Below are positions 11,138-22,261 of a DNA stretch of 64,000 nt, one piece after another (positions within the stretch are counted from its first letter, which is position 1; each line of letters begins with the position of its first letter). Location: the NCBI GenBank assembly GCA_019009955.1, contig CM032233.1:93286501-93350500 (forward strand), given 5' to 3'. The position numbers were made by a program, and so were the translations under genes. The DNA is from Riptortus pedestris. Its lineage: Eukaryota; Arthropoda; Insecta; Hemiptera; Alydidae. The notes beneath the pieces are model-generated. The model searched no databases. It worked only from the letters and a program-made list of their open reading frames with translations, and had not been told where the DNA came from.

Positions 11138-11980
11138 CCATGTAAGCAGAATATAAGTATGTTAAAAAATTATAATCTTGGAGGGGCACATTCAAATACG
11201 AGGGAAGTTGGCACCAATGAACACAGAGTTTGACATTTTCTAGGACAAAACAAAAAAATCTGCTACATGAAGAAGCAAGTTCGCGGTTACGAACATCTAT
11301 GGAAATTATCATCGGCAATAGTAGTATATATCATCAGAACACATCCCAATTAAAGACTGATATTCTACTTATATTTGGTAGCCCATAGTTCTAAGTAAAT
11401 TAAGTAAATTCATGTTTGGCCAGTCATACCATAGACGTGTAGTAAGTAGGGTTCATGACTATAGTGTTAAGTTTTTAAAAAATAAAAATACATTTGAGAT
11501 TAAAATTCATGAAAGGGAAGACAAAACCATTATTCCGTATATGTAGTGTTTTTTTTTTTATACACGAGTTAGGGGCTTATGTTAATTTATCTCTTGGCAT
11601 ATACCATGAACAATATGGACTTTCACCCCATGATCACCTTCTACTATCTCAAACTACTATCAGAAGATATTTTCACATACAGTTTTTATTTTAAATAATG
11701 CGATTGATAAGGCAGCAAGGTAGGTAAACATGATTACATTATATCGAGCGTGAAGGGAGTGTAAACACGGGAGCTTTAGTTACTTTTCATAATACATTGA
11801 TCGTTGACTGGCACCTACCGCCGATGGAAGAAATTTCTCTCAAGGAGCATAAAGAGTTTCGTTGTCAGAGCAAGTTCTATGAGAAAGCTTTTAGCATATA
11901 ATTAAAGCTCACATAATTTACCAGGTTTCAGCTGTGATATGAACAACTATTAAATAATTATAATTGAACACTTGCTTAAT
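11138..11980. other. Unannotated stretch
   Basis: I see no gene, RNA or repeat family here. Confidence 0.35.
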
Positions 11981-12899
11981 AAAAGTCCGTCGCGCAGGGA
12001 CTGCGTAAACTAAGCAGATTTCCCTCGTGAAGTTTAACAACAGATAAATTGGTAAGACTACACCACCGTGAATATTAAGTGAATAAATACAAACGGTAAT
12101 AAGAAATCTTTCAGTCAATTTTAACCACATCCCGACGGGAGGCGTTTGAAATGCAAAGAAAACTTGTCTGCCGACCTCCCACCGGAAAGAAATACATCAG
12201 AATATAACATATTAATTATATTGAAAACTATTTAATATATTCAGTAGTGGGATTTATAATGAATCAGAATAATTTTTATCTCAATCAATCAAATTTTAGT
12301 AGTCCAAGAACTAAGAAGAAACGGGAAGAAGGAAAAGGGGGGGGGGGAGTCACCAGAACATATTTGCAAGTATCTCGTATAATAAAGGTCTCTTGAAAAC
12401 AATATTTGGTAATTACAATAAGCTTCGAATAATGTGGTTTATTATATAACTGAGTATTGTTTGTGTAACATGCCGAAGGCTAAATACTGAAAAATGCAAA
12501 TATCTCGGTTTATATTCAAGATAAATGTATACAACAAAATTTATAGTAAATTCAATTTTCAACAAGACCTATTTTATACCATTTTTCGATCCGAGATATA
12601 CAGAATTTTCGAAATTCCTCTCCTCGAAACACCTCCCCCCGGGTCAATTTCAACCGGTCGCGAACTTGATCATTAGTTTTGTATGAAACGCTTATATATC
12701 TAGTTTGGTAACGATTTACGGGTAACTACAATTGCGACCGCTAGAGCAGTAACAGACATAAATATATATATATTTACAGGTTTGAACGGACCTCATTTTC
12801 GCCATCTCCTAGGTAGGATTGACGGACATTTGAAGAAAAATTTCGAAAATCGCGTAATGAGTGTGACCAGAATAGATGATTTCCCTTAAGAGGTAAATT
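11981..12899 (-). mobile_element. HLE copy 7, long subfamily (about 920 bp)
   Basis: Reverse orientation. It begins AAAAGTCCGTCGCGCAGGG then ACTGCGTAAACTAAGCAG, carries the long-subfamily arm (ACCACCGTGAATATTAAGTG, a G10 run near 12340), a short (TA)n core at about 12763-12774, GAACGGACCTCATTTTCGCC and ends GATGATTTCCCTTAAGAGG. Confidence 0.9.
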
Positions 12900-13367
12900 T
12901 ACATCTAACATTATGTAATAAAAACATGAAATTTAATGTCACGAATATTCGAAGTTGTTCCATCCAGTCTGTTGACAGCAGATCATAAAATCTTCATCAT
13001 TGCTTGATAGGCATTAACTCATAATCATTTTCGAAAAAAGAATGCTGTAGACAGAAAAAAAAAAGTTGGATTAGTTGTAAGCACTGAGAGATTGAGAAGG
13101 AAGATTACATTGTGAATTCAGAATCTATGGATGGAATCTCTAGTAGCCTTAAGTTTACCTGTGGCAGGAGACAAGAGAGTACATTATGAACTGTTTATCC
13201 TTGCCTTTTAAAAGTCATTCTCAATTATAGAAACGAATCCTGTAGATTCGAAGAGTAATAGTCTAGAATAGTACAGTAGAGTCTAGAGTAACTACTTAAC
13301 AAAGCTGATCCAGACCGACGACGTTATGAAGGAGTTGGTGAAATTCGCAAGAAAAGTGCTGAATCCC
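12900..13367. other. Unannotated stretch
   Basis: Nothing recognised between HLE copies 7 and 8. Confidence 0.35.
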
Positions 13368-13808
13368 AAAAATTCCGTCACGCAGGGACTGTGTAAACTA
13401 AGAAGATTTCACAAGTGAAGTTTTACAATAGAGAAATTTCACGAGAGCCGAGCAGTAAAGGAAACGGCCGAACTAGCTTTTGGCGGGAAAGTCACTCTCG
13501 TCCGTTAGCCGCCCGGATTTAATAAAAATGCAAATATTTCAGTTAATATTCAAGATAGAGAATAAATGTATATAACAATATTTATAGTGAATTTAATTTG
13601 CAATAAGATTGGTTCTGTGCAATTTTTCGATCCAACGTATATTAACGGAGATATTTCGAATTTTCGAAAATCCTCCCGTCTAAACCCCCCGCCCCCACTG
13701 GTCCGATTTCAGCCGTTAACGAACTTGGTCTCTCATTTTTCGTTAAACTACTAATAATAGAGTTTGGTAACGATGAAATCACAAATTGCGAACGCTAGAG
13801 CGGTAACA

Positions 13809-13871
<63 letters not shown>

Positions 13872-14004
13872 TCATACAGTTTTGAACGGACCTCATTTTC
13901 GTCATCTACTAGGTAGGATCGATGGACATTTGAAGAAAACTTTCGAAAATTCCGTCTTGAGTACAACCTCAATAGCTGATTTCCCTTAAGGGAAATCTGC
14001 TAAA
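13368..14004 (-). mobile_element. HLE copy 8, both termini present (about 640 bp)
   Basis: Reverse orientation. It starts AAAATTCCGTCACGCAGGG and ends in an intact palindromic terminus, TTTCCCTTAAGGGAAA then TCTGCTAAA. A (TA)n core of about 55 bp lies at 13812-13870. The GC-richer block AACGGCCGAACTAGC near 13463 links it to copies 4, 21 and 27. Confidence 0.92.
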
Positions 14005-14194
14005 TGAACTTGTAATAAATAGGTATGATAGGTTATATGTAAATAGGTAAGATAGGATATACGTATAATATATAGCTAATTTAGTTGAATTTGGCTATTG
14101 GAGTTTCACTGAACAGAGGCAGTGAGGCCCCAATTGCAGGCACCTATTTGAAACTTTGGGCCCGTGATGTAAATACGCAGAAAATGGCTGAGGT

Positions 14195-14535
14195 TTCATT
14201 ATATTCATTACAAATTGCAGCACTAGCTTTAGTAAATTTTTTTAAATAAAATTAATATGTTATATTCAGATATATTTCGTTAAATGTTTGTCTTTCCGGT
14301 CATTCTATCTATTCAGTGGTACGAGGTTGGCTGGCCTGTTTGTTTACAATTCAGCCACTTTCCGTTGTAGAGATTATTAACATGTATTGTAAATTGACTG
14401 AAAGATTTCTCATTACCGTTTATATTTATTCACTTAACATTCCAGGTAGTGTTACCTGTATATATATTTATCTATTGTAAACCTTCGTGTGAGAAGTCTG
14501 CTTAGTTTACGTAGCCCCTGCGTGACGGACTTTTT
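14195..14535 (+). mobile_element. HLE copy 9, 3' portion
   Basis: Forward orientation, 3' arm of the long subfamily only (AACATGTATTGTAAATTGAC, GTAAACCTTCGTGTGAGAAG). It ends in TCTGCTTAGTTTACGTAGCC then CCTGCGTGACGGACTTTTT. Confidence 0.85.
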
Positions 14536-14585
14536 AAAATATAAATAGGGAATATGTTCTGATATGAGATCACAAGTGTGTTATA

Positions 14586-14637
14586 CCAGCACGTGGGAAA
14601 TCTGCTTAGTTTACACAGCCCCTGCGTGACACACTTT
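14586..14637 (+). mobile_element. HLE 3' terminus stacked about 100 bp after copy 9 (copy 10)
   Basis: CCAGCACGTGGGAAATCTGC, TTAGTTTACACAGCCCCTGC, GTGACACACTTTTTT: a second complete 3' end in the same orientation. The sequence TATACCAGCACGTGGGAAAT also precedes the 3' end of copy 26. Confidence 0.8.
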
Positions 14638-14640
14638 TTT

Positions 14641-15202
14641 TGTAGCTTCGGTAAACAAATAATCCTACTCGCTTAATTATAATTTGAGCTGAGTCTCATA
14701 AATTGTAAGTAATAAAAATTACTGGAAACGAATACAAGCAATGGTAATGGTGAGAGAGAGACATTGAGCGGTAAAAACCAGCAAATAGTTAAACGAACCT
14801 AGTACCCATATGAGTATATACTGATTGTTGATTTATCATGAGCGAAAATATGTTTTAGAGTGCCCTAAAAATTAGCTTCAATTTCAAAAAATATTAAAAA
14901 AAAAGAGAAAAGAAGAATGACGAGGGAGGCTGGAGAGTGGCCTGTAGTGAGGGGAGCTTAAAAGGTTGACTGAATTTGATGAAAAATGGCATGGGTCCAT
15001 CAGCCCGTCACCGTAGGGCTACACACCCAATACACTTCCCTCCTCATCCCACAGAATATTATTCAATTTTCATCTAGTCTCTTATTATTTTGCACACCAT
15101 CCCCCGAATTTCCCAAAATATATTAAGAATCATTCATTTGGTAATCAAATTCCCAACTGCCTCAATTATTCTACACTTATAACTAATGATAAGGAGTTTC
15201 TT
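14641..15202. other. Unannotated stretch
   Basis: No gene or repeat recognised. It includes one short GA run. Confidence 0.35.
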
Positions 15203-15295
15203 ATAAGGGAAATCAGCTATTTCCTGGGTTTGTACTCATTTTGAAAAATATCCTCAATTGTTCATCGAAAATCTGTATCTCCCACCATTTAATAA
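15203..15295 (+). mobile_element. HLE 5'-terminal fragment (copy 11)
   Basis: TTATAAGGGAAATCAGCTAT, TTGTACTCATTTTGAAAAAT and TCAATTGTTCATCG match the 5' block. There is no core or 3' part. Confidence 0.55.
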
Positions 15296-15689
15296 ATAAA
15301 TCTATTACATTAAACGATTTTTACCGAATTAACAGTTTTTATACCATTTAAATAAATCGAAAAAGTAGGTATAATATTCTTTTTTACGGTAAATAATACG
15401 TTATGTACAATAGGCTATTCTGCTCATGGTTGGATAATATGTAGCAATTTAAAAAAAAGCATTATGCTTCATGGTCAACACGGTGGTTTTACCAAATTTC
15501 CTTGATTCTTGTGTGAATGGCATCGTTGAGCCAATGATCTAAATTAATTCAAAAAGAATTGGCCTTTGAGAGACACTTTAAAAACTGGGGAAATATTCTG
15601 TGCAAGTCGTTAAATAGTTCTTGGGAAATGAAAAATACTCAGAATGTGTTTCAATTGTTGTTCAAATATGTTAAAAAAGTTTAATAATT

Positions 15690-15803
15690 AAGGGGGTTTG
15701 ATGTGCCTGAAAGTTCACTTTTTAAACAGTCATCACTATTACTTCCCTGAGAATTTGGGAGATGTTAGTGAAGAGCAAGGTGAGCGTTTTCACCAGTACA
15801 TTA
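15690..15803 (+). pseudogene. Unnamed protein family, FPENLGDVSEEQGERFHQ segment
   Basis: The plus strand reads CLKVHFLNSHHYYF then PENLGDVSEEQGERFHQYI. I recall this segment (HFLHSHLD.FPENLG..S.EQGERFHQDI) as the downstream part of the family represented at 5480-6064. The frame is cut at HQYI by a LINE insertion and resumes at 16816. Upstream (about 15300-15690) no clean frame is seen. Confidence 0.65.
15792..15803 (+). repeat. Left target-site duplication of LINE C
   Basis: ACCAGTACATTA, repeated exactly at 16805-16816. It lies within the codons for HQYI of the fossil gene, so the gene was present before the insertion. Confidence 0.85.
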
Positions 15804-16804
15804 TTTTTTTATTTTATTTATTTATACAGGAGCACCCCCGCATCTTGGCGATTTGGCTCAAAGTTTCACAATGTAAATTGAAAACAAAATTAAAGAAAAA
15901 TAACAAAAACTGAAACAACAAATAAAAATTAAATACAACAAATAATCATTAAATACTAGTAATAAAGACAATGAATAAACATAAGACATAAACAAACATA
16001 AATAAACATTAGATAAACAAACATAGATAAACATTAGACTAGTAATAAAGACAATAATTTAAAATGGCTTTAATAAAAAAAATATGTTATTCCTATATAC
16101 TAGTACATTTACATTATTTTTTTTTAATTTTATTTATTTAGTTTTGTACCCCATAGCGATGGTGATTTGCATTATTAGGATGATATATTTACTCCTTCAT
16201 GTGCTTACCTTTTTTTCTCGTACTTTTATATTATGGAATATATTTCTTTAATGCCTGATTCTTTCTCATATTCGTACTTTGTCCAAAGAATATAATAAAA
16301 GTTACCCCTTTTAAATCTTTTTAGGTATGCTGTAGACCTATTCTATTTTGTATTATATGTTTTTGTAAATATTGATGTGTTTTAGATATGCTAGCATTTG
16401 TGGAATATATTGGCTGGTGTCAGTTAATAGTTCTGTCATATCGTGGGGTATGTGAAGGTTTTCTCGTTGGATGCAGTCTGTCAGTATGTGTTTTATCGTA
16501 AGGTGTTTGTTGCAGTATTTCCATATAGGGTTATCAGTCCTTGTCATTAAGTGTCTATGTGTCAGGTATGTATGACCGATCCTGAGTCTGGCAAGAACAT
16601 CATCCTCCCGTCTAGTACTCCTATGGCTCGATGGCCACTCCTTAATAGTACTTTTGATACTGCGGAGGTGGTTCTTTACTTCCATCCATTCTGATGGCCA
16701 TTTGTTTAGGATTCGGTGGCGTATATGTCTCACTATGTCTTCGTATAATATGTTTGTTTGGGTGTATTCAGTTTGTTGAGTAATTAGTTTAGCCTGGTAG
16801 TCTA
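15804..16804 (-). mobile_element. 5'-truncated non-LTR retrotransposon (LINE C)
   Basis: The minus strand carries an open frame (16353-16804, stop at 16353) with the post-RNase H C-terminal signature: IKEWPSSHRSTRREDDVLAR, LRIGHTYLTHRHLM, then WKYCNKHLTIKHILTDC (Cys..His..Cys). A T-rich left end represents the poly-A tail. Two similar T-rich 3' ends (15804-15840 and 16119-16170, both TTTATTTATTTA-like followed by a diverged CCCC..GGCGAT motif) suggest a second short copy inserted next to the first. A 12-bp target duplication flanks the whole. Confidence 0.8.
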
Positions 16805-16890
16805 ACCAGTACATTAAAGTAATGGAAAAACGCTACCAGGACCGCTGGAACACGACCATGGCGAGGGACTACAAAAAAGCCTGTACCAAT
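16805..16890 (+). pseudogene. Unnamed protein family, KVMEKRYQDRW segment
   Basis: After the right target duplication ACCAGTACATTA (16805-16816) the frame continues KVMEKRYQDRWNTTMARDYK then KACTNI. This is the natural continuation of the ERFHQ segment at 15690-15803. It is then interrupted by HLE copy 12, whose TTAGCTGATTTC starts at 16893. Confidence 0.65.
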
Positions 16891-16892
16891 AT

Positions 16893-17016
16893 TAGCTGAT
16901 TTCTCATGAGAGAAATCAACTATTGAGGTTCGACTTATAACGCGATTTTTGAAAAATTTACTCAAATGTCGATTCATCGATTGCACCTAGTAGTTGAAGA
17001 AAATGAGTCCATTCAA

Positions 17017-17069
<53 letters not shown>
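16893..17069 (+). mobile_element. HLE copy 12, part 1 (5' half)
   Basis: Starts TTAGCTGATTTCTCATGAGAG, with the 5' block GTTCGACTTATAACGCGATT and AGTAGTTGAAGAAAATGAG, then a (TA)n core at about 17024-17069, where a TA-flanked MITE has inserted. The element continues at 17611 and 21303. Confidence 0.85.
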
Positions 17070-17072
<3 letters not shown>

Positions 17073-17607
17073 GGAGTCCCGAATTCCCGTGCCCCCCTTT
17101 TAAAATCGCCAATTGTAGTAATAAAATTCTAAGACTTTGTGTGCTATAATTGTGACCCATGAAAACTCTTTTCAGTCCATATTACACCTCTTAACCTTCT
17201 CCAAAGACCATAACATCTTTGTAATTTCCAATGGAATGCAATACGTTTTATGACGGATTCTCGTTGAAAATCAAATTTAAAACGATTTCATATCTGTGAA
17301 TTTTTCGATTTGTCGCATCCTTTAACCGTAAAATGAAAAAAATCTTTATTTCAGAAACGGCACGTTTTATTGAAGAATGCAGAGAAATAAAAGTTGTAGC
17401 CAACAAAATTATTTTTGAAACAAGTCTACGGGAAAAAGAATGTATTCAGAAAAACCCCAAAACAAAGGATTTGAAACGAAATATTGCAAAAGTATTCTTT
17501 AATGAATCCAATAATATTTACTTCAAAAAATATCAAAATATCCAAATAGGTTTTAAGATTTAATTTATTTTAAACCTAAGGGAGTTGGCACAGGAACTTT
17601 GGACACC

Positions 17608-17610
<3 letters not shown>
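17070..17610. mobile_element. 541-bp MITE with TA target, inside an HLE core
   Basis: The left end is CAGGGAGTCCCGAATTCCCG and the right end, reverse complemented, is CAGGGTGTCCAAAGTTCCTG: terminal inverted repeats of about 25-28 bp. Both ends sit against TA inside the microsatellite, as expected for the Tc1/mariner superfamily (IS630 group). A 76-residue plus frame (17333-17563) begins inside and has no motif I know. The superfamily assignment is inferred from the TIR and TA target. Confidence 0.75.
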
Positions 17611-17673
<63 letters not shown>

Positions 17674-17888
17674 TTGCCTGTTACAGCTCCAGTGGTCGCA
17701 CTTTATGTATGATCGTTACCGAAATCGATATAAAGTGTTTCATGGAAAACTAAACGACAAGTACGTTAATGGCTGAAAGCTGGCCATTGGGAGGGGAGGG
17801 GGGAATTTCTAAAAATCCAAATATCTCCGTTATTATTTGCCGGATCGAAAACTTGTATAAAAACAATCTTATTGCAAATTTACTTGTA
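17611..17888 (+). mobile_element. HLE copy 12, part 2
   Basis: Second half of the (TA)n core to about 17671, then CCTGTTACAGCTCCAGTGG, GATCGTTACCGAAATCG, GGCTGAAAGCTGGCCATTGG and GCCGGATCGAAAACTTGTAT up to GCAAATTTACTTGTATG, where LINE D begins. Confidence 0.85.
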
Positions 17889-20800
17889 TGTAATGAATGA
17901 ATGAATATTTGTATTGCTTTTAAAATTTAACAATTTTATAGTGAGGGTTCAGCCACATTTTATAATTACATTTTCCTTTTCTTTATATAAACATAAACCG
18001 AGAATTGATTTTTAAAAAAACTATATACAATAATTAATATAGAAAAAAATAACATAAAACATTTATTTTATTTTAATGATTATATTGTTTGCATACTTTT
18101 ACCTCTGACGTAATGAGTTCTGAGTATGAAAACATATATGCAGTTTATTTTATTCTTGTCCATAAGGTGAAACAGATTATCCATGGATTGCTGTGGAATG
18201 ATGAGACTTTTCAGGAGATGGTTTCTTCTGTCTGCTAAAACGAGGCATTTAAGGATGAAGTGCGTAACAGTGTCTGTATCTTCGAAAAGGGGGCATGGGC
18301 TGGAATGAATGCGTAAATTGTCCTGCCAGCTATCAATCTTTGATTTTTAGTACCTAGTAAGCGGATTTGAGACGTAACTTTGGGCTTACAAAATGGCACA
18401 TTTTGGCCTCTGCCAAGAGAGCTAATTTTTCTAAAGTACTGGCTATATGTGCTGTTTAAAACTCTTTCAATATCTAACGAAATTAAATGGTTCTCGAGAG
18501 CCTCTTCTTTATTTTTCCATTAATATTTTCCGCCCTTTCCAATTCCACCAAGTTTCCTCCTATGCGCCCAAGATACCCTTCCAGTTCATTCACCCAATTA
18601 TGGCATTGAATAATTGGCAGATAATTCCTTTAGGCGCATGTAACACAGTCTTGATAGATCATCTGCCGACTTCTCTTGTAGAGGCTTCCACCAATTCAAC
18701 ATCCACTTGAAAATTTTCAGTCGGGTGTGTGTACGGTTAAATTCTATTCTAATGTAAGCATTGGGAGTGTTTTTAGGATGACAAATAAGCCACTTAAAGA
18801 AGTTTAATTGAGGCCGACTAAACAGAACCCCATATTTCTACATACAAGAGTACACTTTCACTATGTGCATTGAACAGCATACATTTGGTTCCCCAAGTTT
18901 CAGCTTTGCTTTTATTAAGTATGCGTAAGATGGCAGCATTGGCAGAGCAACCTTTTGCCAAGAAGTGAGTACTGGCTTGACAGAATTTTCCTGAGGATGA
19001 GGAAAGGTACCCCCAGATATGTAAATGAATTTGTAAGCTGGATTGGGTTATTATTATAAAAGATGGTTTTACTTTTCCAAAGTTGGCCTCCTTTGTGAAA
19101 TAGTAATATCATTGTTTTCTGAGTGCTCACTAAGAGTAACATTGCGTCACAGTATCTCTTTAGTATATTTAATTTACGTTGCGCATCAGGCCATGATATA
19201 AAGAGTATAACTAGGTCATCAGCATACATCAATAAAATTAAACCTTTTTTTTGTACTTATCTGTATACCCTCTACCCCATTCTCTTCGAAAAAATGGACT
19301 ATGTCGGATATGTATAGCAAGAATAGTAGAGGGCTTAAGTTTTCCCCTTGTAGAACACCTTCAGATATTTCAATGTCATGTGAGTATTGATTTACTTTTT
19401 CAATAATAAACGATGCTTGCTCATGAAGAAATTTTATCACTCAGAATTTTTCCTCCAATTCTTAGCCTATATAGTTTTTTCTCTAATTTTGAATGGTTTA
19501 TAGAGTCAAATGCTCTTTTAAAGTCTACAAAGGTAGCGAGTAATTTTCTCCTCTATAATCTGAGGTCTATATTTACAGCTGCTGACAAGCTAAATATGCT
19601 ATCCCTACATATTTTACCTTTTCGGAAACCCATTTGTTCGCCCGGGATAGTTTTCCTCTCTTCAACCCATGTAAGCAATCTTCGACTAAGGATGGAAGTG
19701 AAAAACATTAGAATTGAGTTGAGTATGGCGATGCCTCTGTAATTTTTTGGGTCTTTTTTATCTCCTTTCTTATGGATAAGCCTCATTCTTATTTTTTTCC
19801 AAGATAACTGTATCGTTTTTTCGCTCCAAACTTTATAAAAGATGTGTACAAGGCCAACTTTCATTCCTTAATTTATAACATTCGTTGGGAAACAAATATA
19901 AGTCAGGAGAATTATTGTTTTTTGGTCGTTTTAGACTTTCTATTGTTTCTTCGAGAGTAATTTCTCCATTTAGTTCTGGGTCATAATAATGAAAATAAAT
20001 TGTGGTATCACTAATTTTTTGAGGTCAAGAACTTTTATAGAATTTCTCCCACTGAGTAATGTTTATTTTCTGGGAATGGCTTAAAATTAAATTTTTTAAA
20101 GCTGGCCAAAATTCCGCAGAATTCGTTGAATTGCTTAATCTGACTCTTAATTTTGTAAAGTTCTGCTCCTTTGTTTTGTTTTTTTTAATTAATGATTTAT
20201 AACATTTCTTGGAAAGCAGGAAAGTAGTAATTCATTCATCTTTAAATGGAGCTTTACAACATCTCTTGTATGCAGAGGTAAGTTGTTTTTTGCTGGAATA
20301 CATTTATGGTCAAACCAAGGTTTGTTTGGAATCTGTTTTGATGAGCTAACTTTAAGTATGGAAGCTCCCTTCATTAGTTCAGTGACTCTTTTACTAAAAT
20401 TTTCAGTTAGCGTACTGAGGCTTACGTTGTAATTGAAATTGATGTCTAAAGTATGTAAGATTATTTTGAACATTTCAAGGTCCTCAGCACAGCGATTTAT
20501 GGTTAATTTCTTTCCTAAACGGGGTTTATTAGAGCATTTTCCCAAGAAAGATAATACATAAATTGTGGTCAGAATATACTGGAGTTGGTTTTACCTCGTA
20601 ATCATAAACGCTATCAATGGTAGTAGTAGATAGCCACACAGAATCGCAAATACAAAATCCGTTTTCTCCACAAAAAGTAATTTTTGCTGGGAAATCTCTA
20701 TGAGTTCTTCCACTGCTAGTAATCATACCAAAGCACTCTATTACTTCAACTAGTAAGTCCCCTCTTTTATTTAGTTCAGGATCCAGCGTTTCTCTAAGGT

Positions 20801-21302
20801 TGATGAGATTGGTGTAATCAAAAATGTTATCATCTAATATGTTTAGGGATCCAAATCTCACATTCCAGTTCCCTCCCAAAACTATTTTTAGGTTGTTATA
20901 CTTTTGATAAATATCATAGAGTATATCGGAGATGAATTCAATATAATTGTCATATTCTTTTCCAGGTCTCCAATATATAACAGCTACGATAAAATATCCT
21001 CATATTTTAAACGGATACATAATAACCAGTTCTCTCTAATAAGGGTTTCAACGACCGTGATTTTTTCTTTTTTAGTGAAGATCATTAGACCTCGACTTGG
21101 TCGACCAACTGAACGACTTTTTATTGCATCAACATACACCATGTCAAATTTTTGTCAAGAAATTTATTTTATATTTTGAAGACGATGTTAACCATGTTTC
21201 AATCAAACATATTGTATCTAAATTTTGAAGTATCAAAATAATATCTTTTCCAAGCTCCAATGAAGATTTTATATCATTAACATTCCAGAATTTTTCTTTT
21301 AA
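17889..21302 (-). pseudogene. Non-LTR retrotransposon with AP endonuclease and RT, broken by frameshifts (LINE D)
   Basis: About 3.4 kb, minus strand, inserted in HLE copy 12. In order on the minus strand: an endonuclease start with ICLIETWLTS (about 21200), IYWRPGKEYDNYIEF, GGNWNVRFG (about 20860, normally GDWN), the EN histidine in VYSDHNL (about 20570), and a linker (20189-20545). RT fingers follow: MRLIHKKGDKKDPKNYRGI (about 19760) and GFRKG (about 19640). Palm: VLQGENLSPLLF (about 19350), catalytic MYADDLV (about 19220), and TYLGVPF (about 19030). Near 18290 is CPLFEDTDTVTHFILKC, a C-terminal zinc-binding-like motif. The 3' tail is (TTCA)n at plus 17891-17904. Stops and frameshifts separate the blocks, so it is inactive. 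The clade is not assigned. Confidence 0.85.
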
Positions 21303-21640
21303 ATAAATGTTGTTATACATTCATTCACAATATCAACCGGGATATTTGCGATTTTTAGTTTTCTGCCTTCAGTAAACCCCCACTCCTATTCCTATCAGAA
21401 TAATAATACGCTCATATATTATGAACCGCTTTATTTTAAGCTTAAATACCAAATATTGTCATCAAGAGACCTTTATTATGCGAGACACATGCAAATGTGT
21501 TGTGTCATGACGTCATAAATTAAAACTTAACGTTGTTGTTTAAACATTTTTTTTTTATCTATGCCATACTCGACATTTAATAGTTTCAATCAACACTAAA
21601 GCTCATATTTGTTATTGCCAGAAATCGGAAATGGACTAGA
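21303..21640 (+). mobile_element. HLE copy 12, part 3 (3' portion)
   Basis: Resumes ATGTTGTTATACATTCATTC, TCAGTAAACCCCCACTCCTA and CTTAAATACCAAATATTGTC. It continues into the alternative 3' segment also present in copy 33 (GTGTCATGACGTCATAAATT, ACTCGACATTTAATAGTTTC). A canonical hairpin terminus is not visible. (GATA)n follows at about 21645-21657. Confidence 0.75.
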
Positions 21641-21800
21641 TAGATAGATAGATATTTATTTGTTAAAGAGAAATCTTGTACAAATAATAACGATACAGAC
21701 ACATTTCGATTCATTTTGAGTCTGGAAAATGCATAACAATGCTTTTACAATAAACAGTGACATCGATTTCATGAAGTGATTTTAATATCTTTTTTTTTAA

Positions 21801-21838
<38 letters not shown>

Positions 21839-22261
21839 CAATAATTATAATCTAATTATAATTCGGAAATGGAATACTATTACTATTATATTACTATGTT
21901 CACTTGATTTGAAGAGGTACCAATACCATGAGTACGTGCATTTTCGGAGATGAAAACTGAAATTATTCAATAGCTCAGCAATTGTAGAATAGATGTCTGT
22001 TAAATATAGTTGAAAACCCGAGTAAAAAGTGGTCTGTGTTGGGTTTGATGATGATTAGCAGCTGACAGGGGATGGGACGTCAACTATAACCTGTAGTATT
22101 TCTGCCTGAAGGATAATCAATCCCCTTTGTAGGTGCACTTCTGGCTAGACGTCTGAGAACTTGGTCCTTGATATTGCAATCCCCGCTCTCGTCTAGCAAT
22201 CGTGAAGTTATATATTTTAGAACTTCAATATAACGCCAACTTAAAAAAAATCAAATACACA
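21641..22261. other. Unannotated stretch with GATA and TA repeats
   Basis: A short (GATA)n run at about 21645-21657 and (TA)n at about 21811-21833. The remainder shows no recognisable gene. It may include 3'UTR of LINE E. Confidence 0.4.

Noticed and set aside
14195..14637. CRISPR-like direct repeats from the stacked CAGCCCCTGCGTGAC units
   Set aside because: Only two copies, unequal spacing, explained by HLE termini in a eukaryotic genome.
18447..18710. 87-codon plus frame and similar plus frames at 19123-19742 and 20904-21179
   Set aside because: They are antisense shadows of LINE D, whose minus-strand frames carry the RT and endonuclease motifs.
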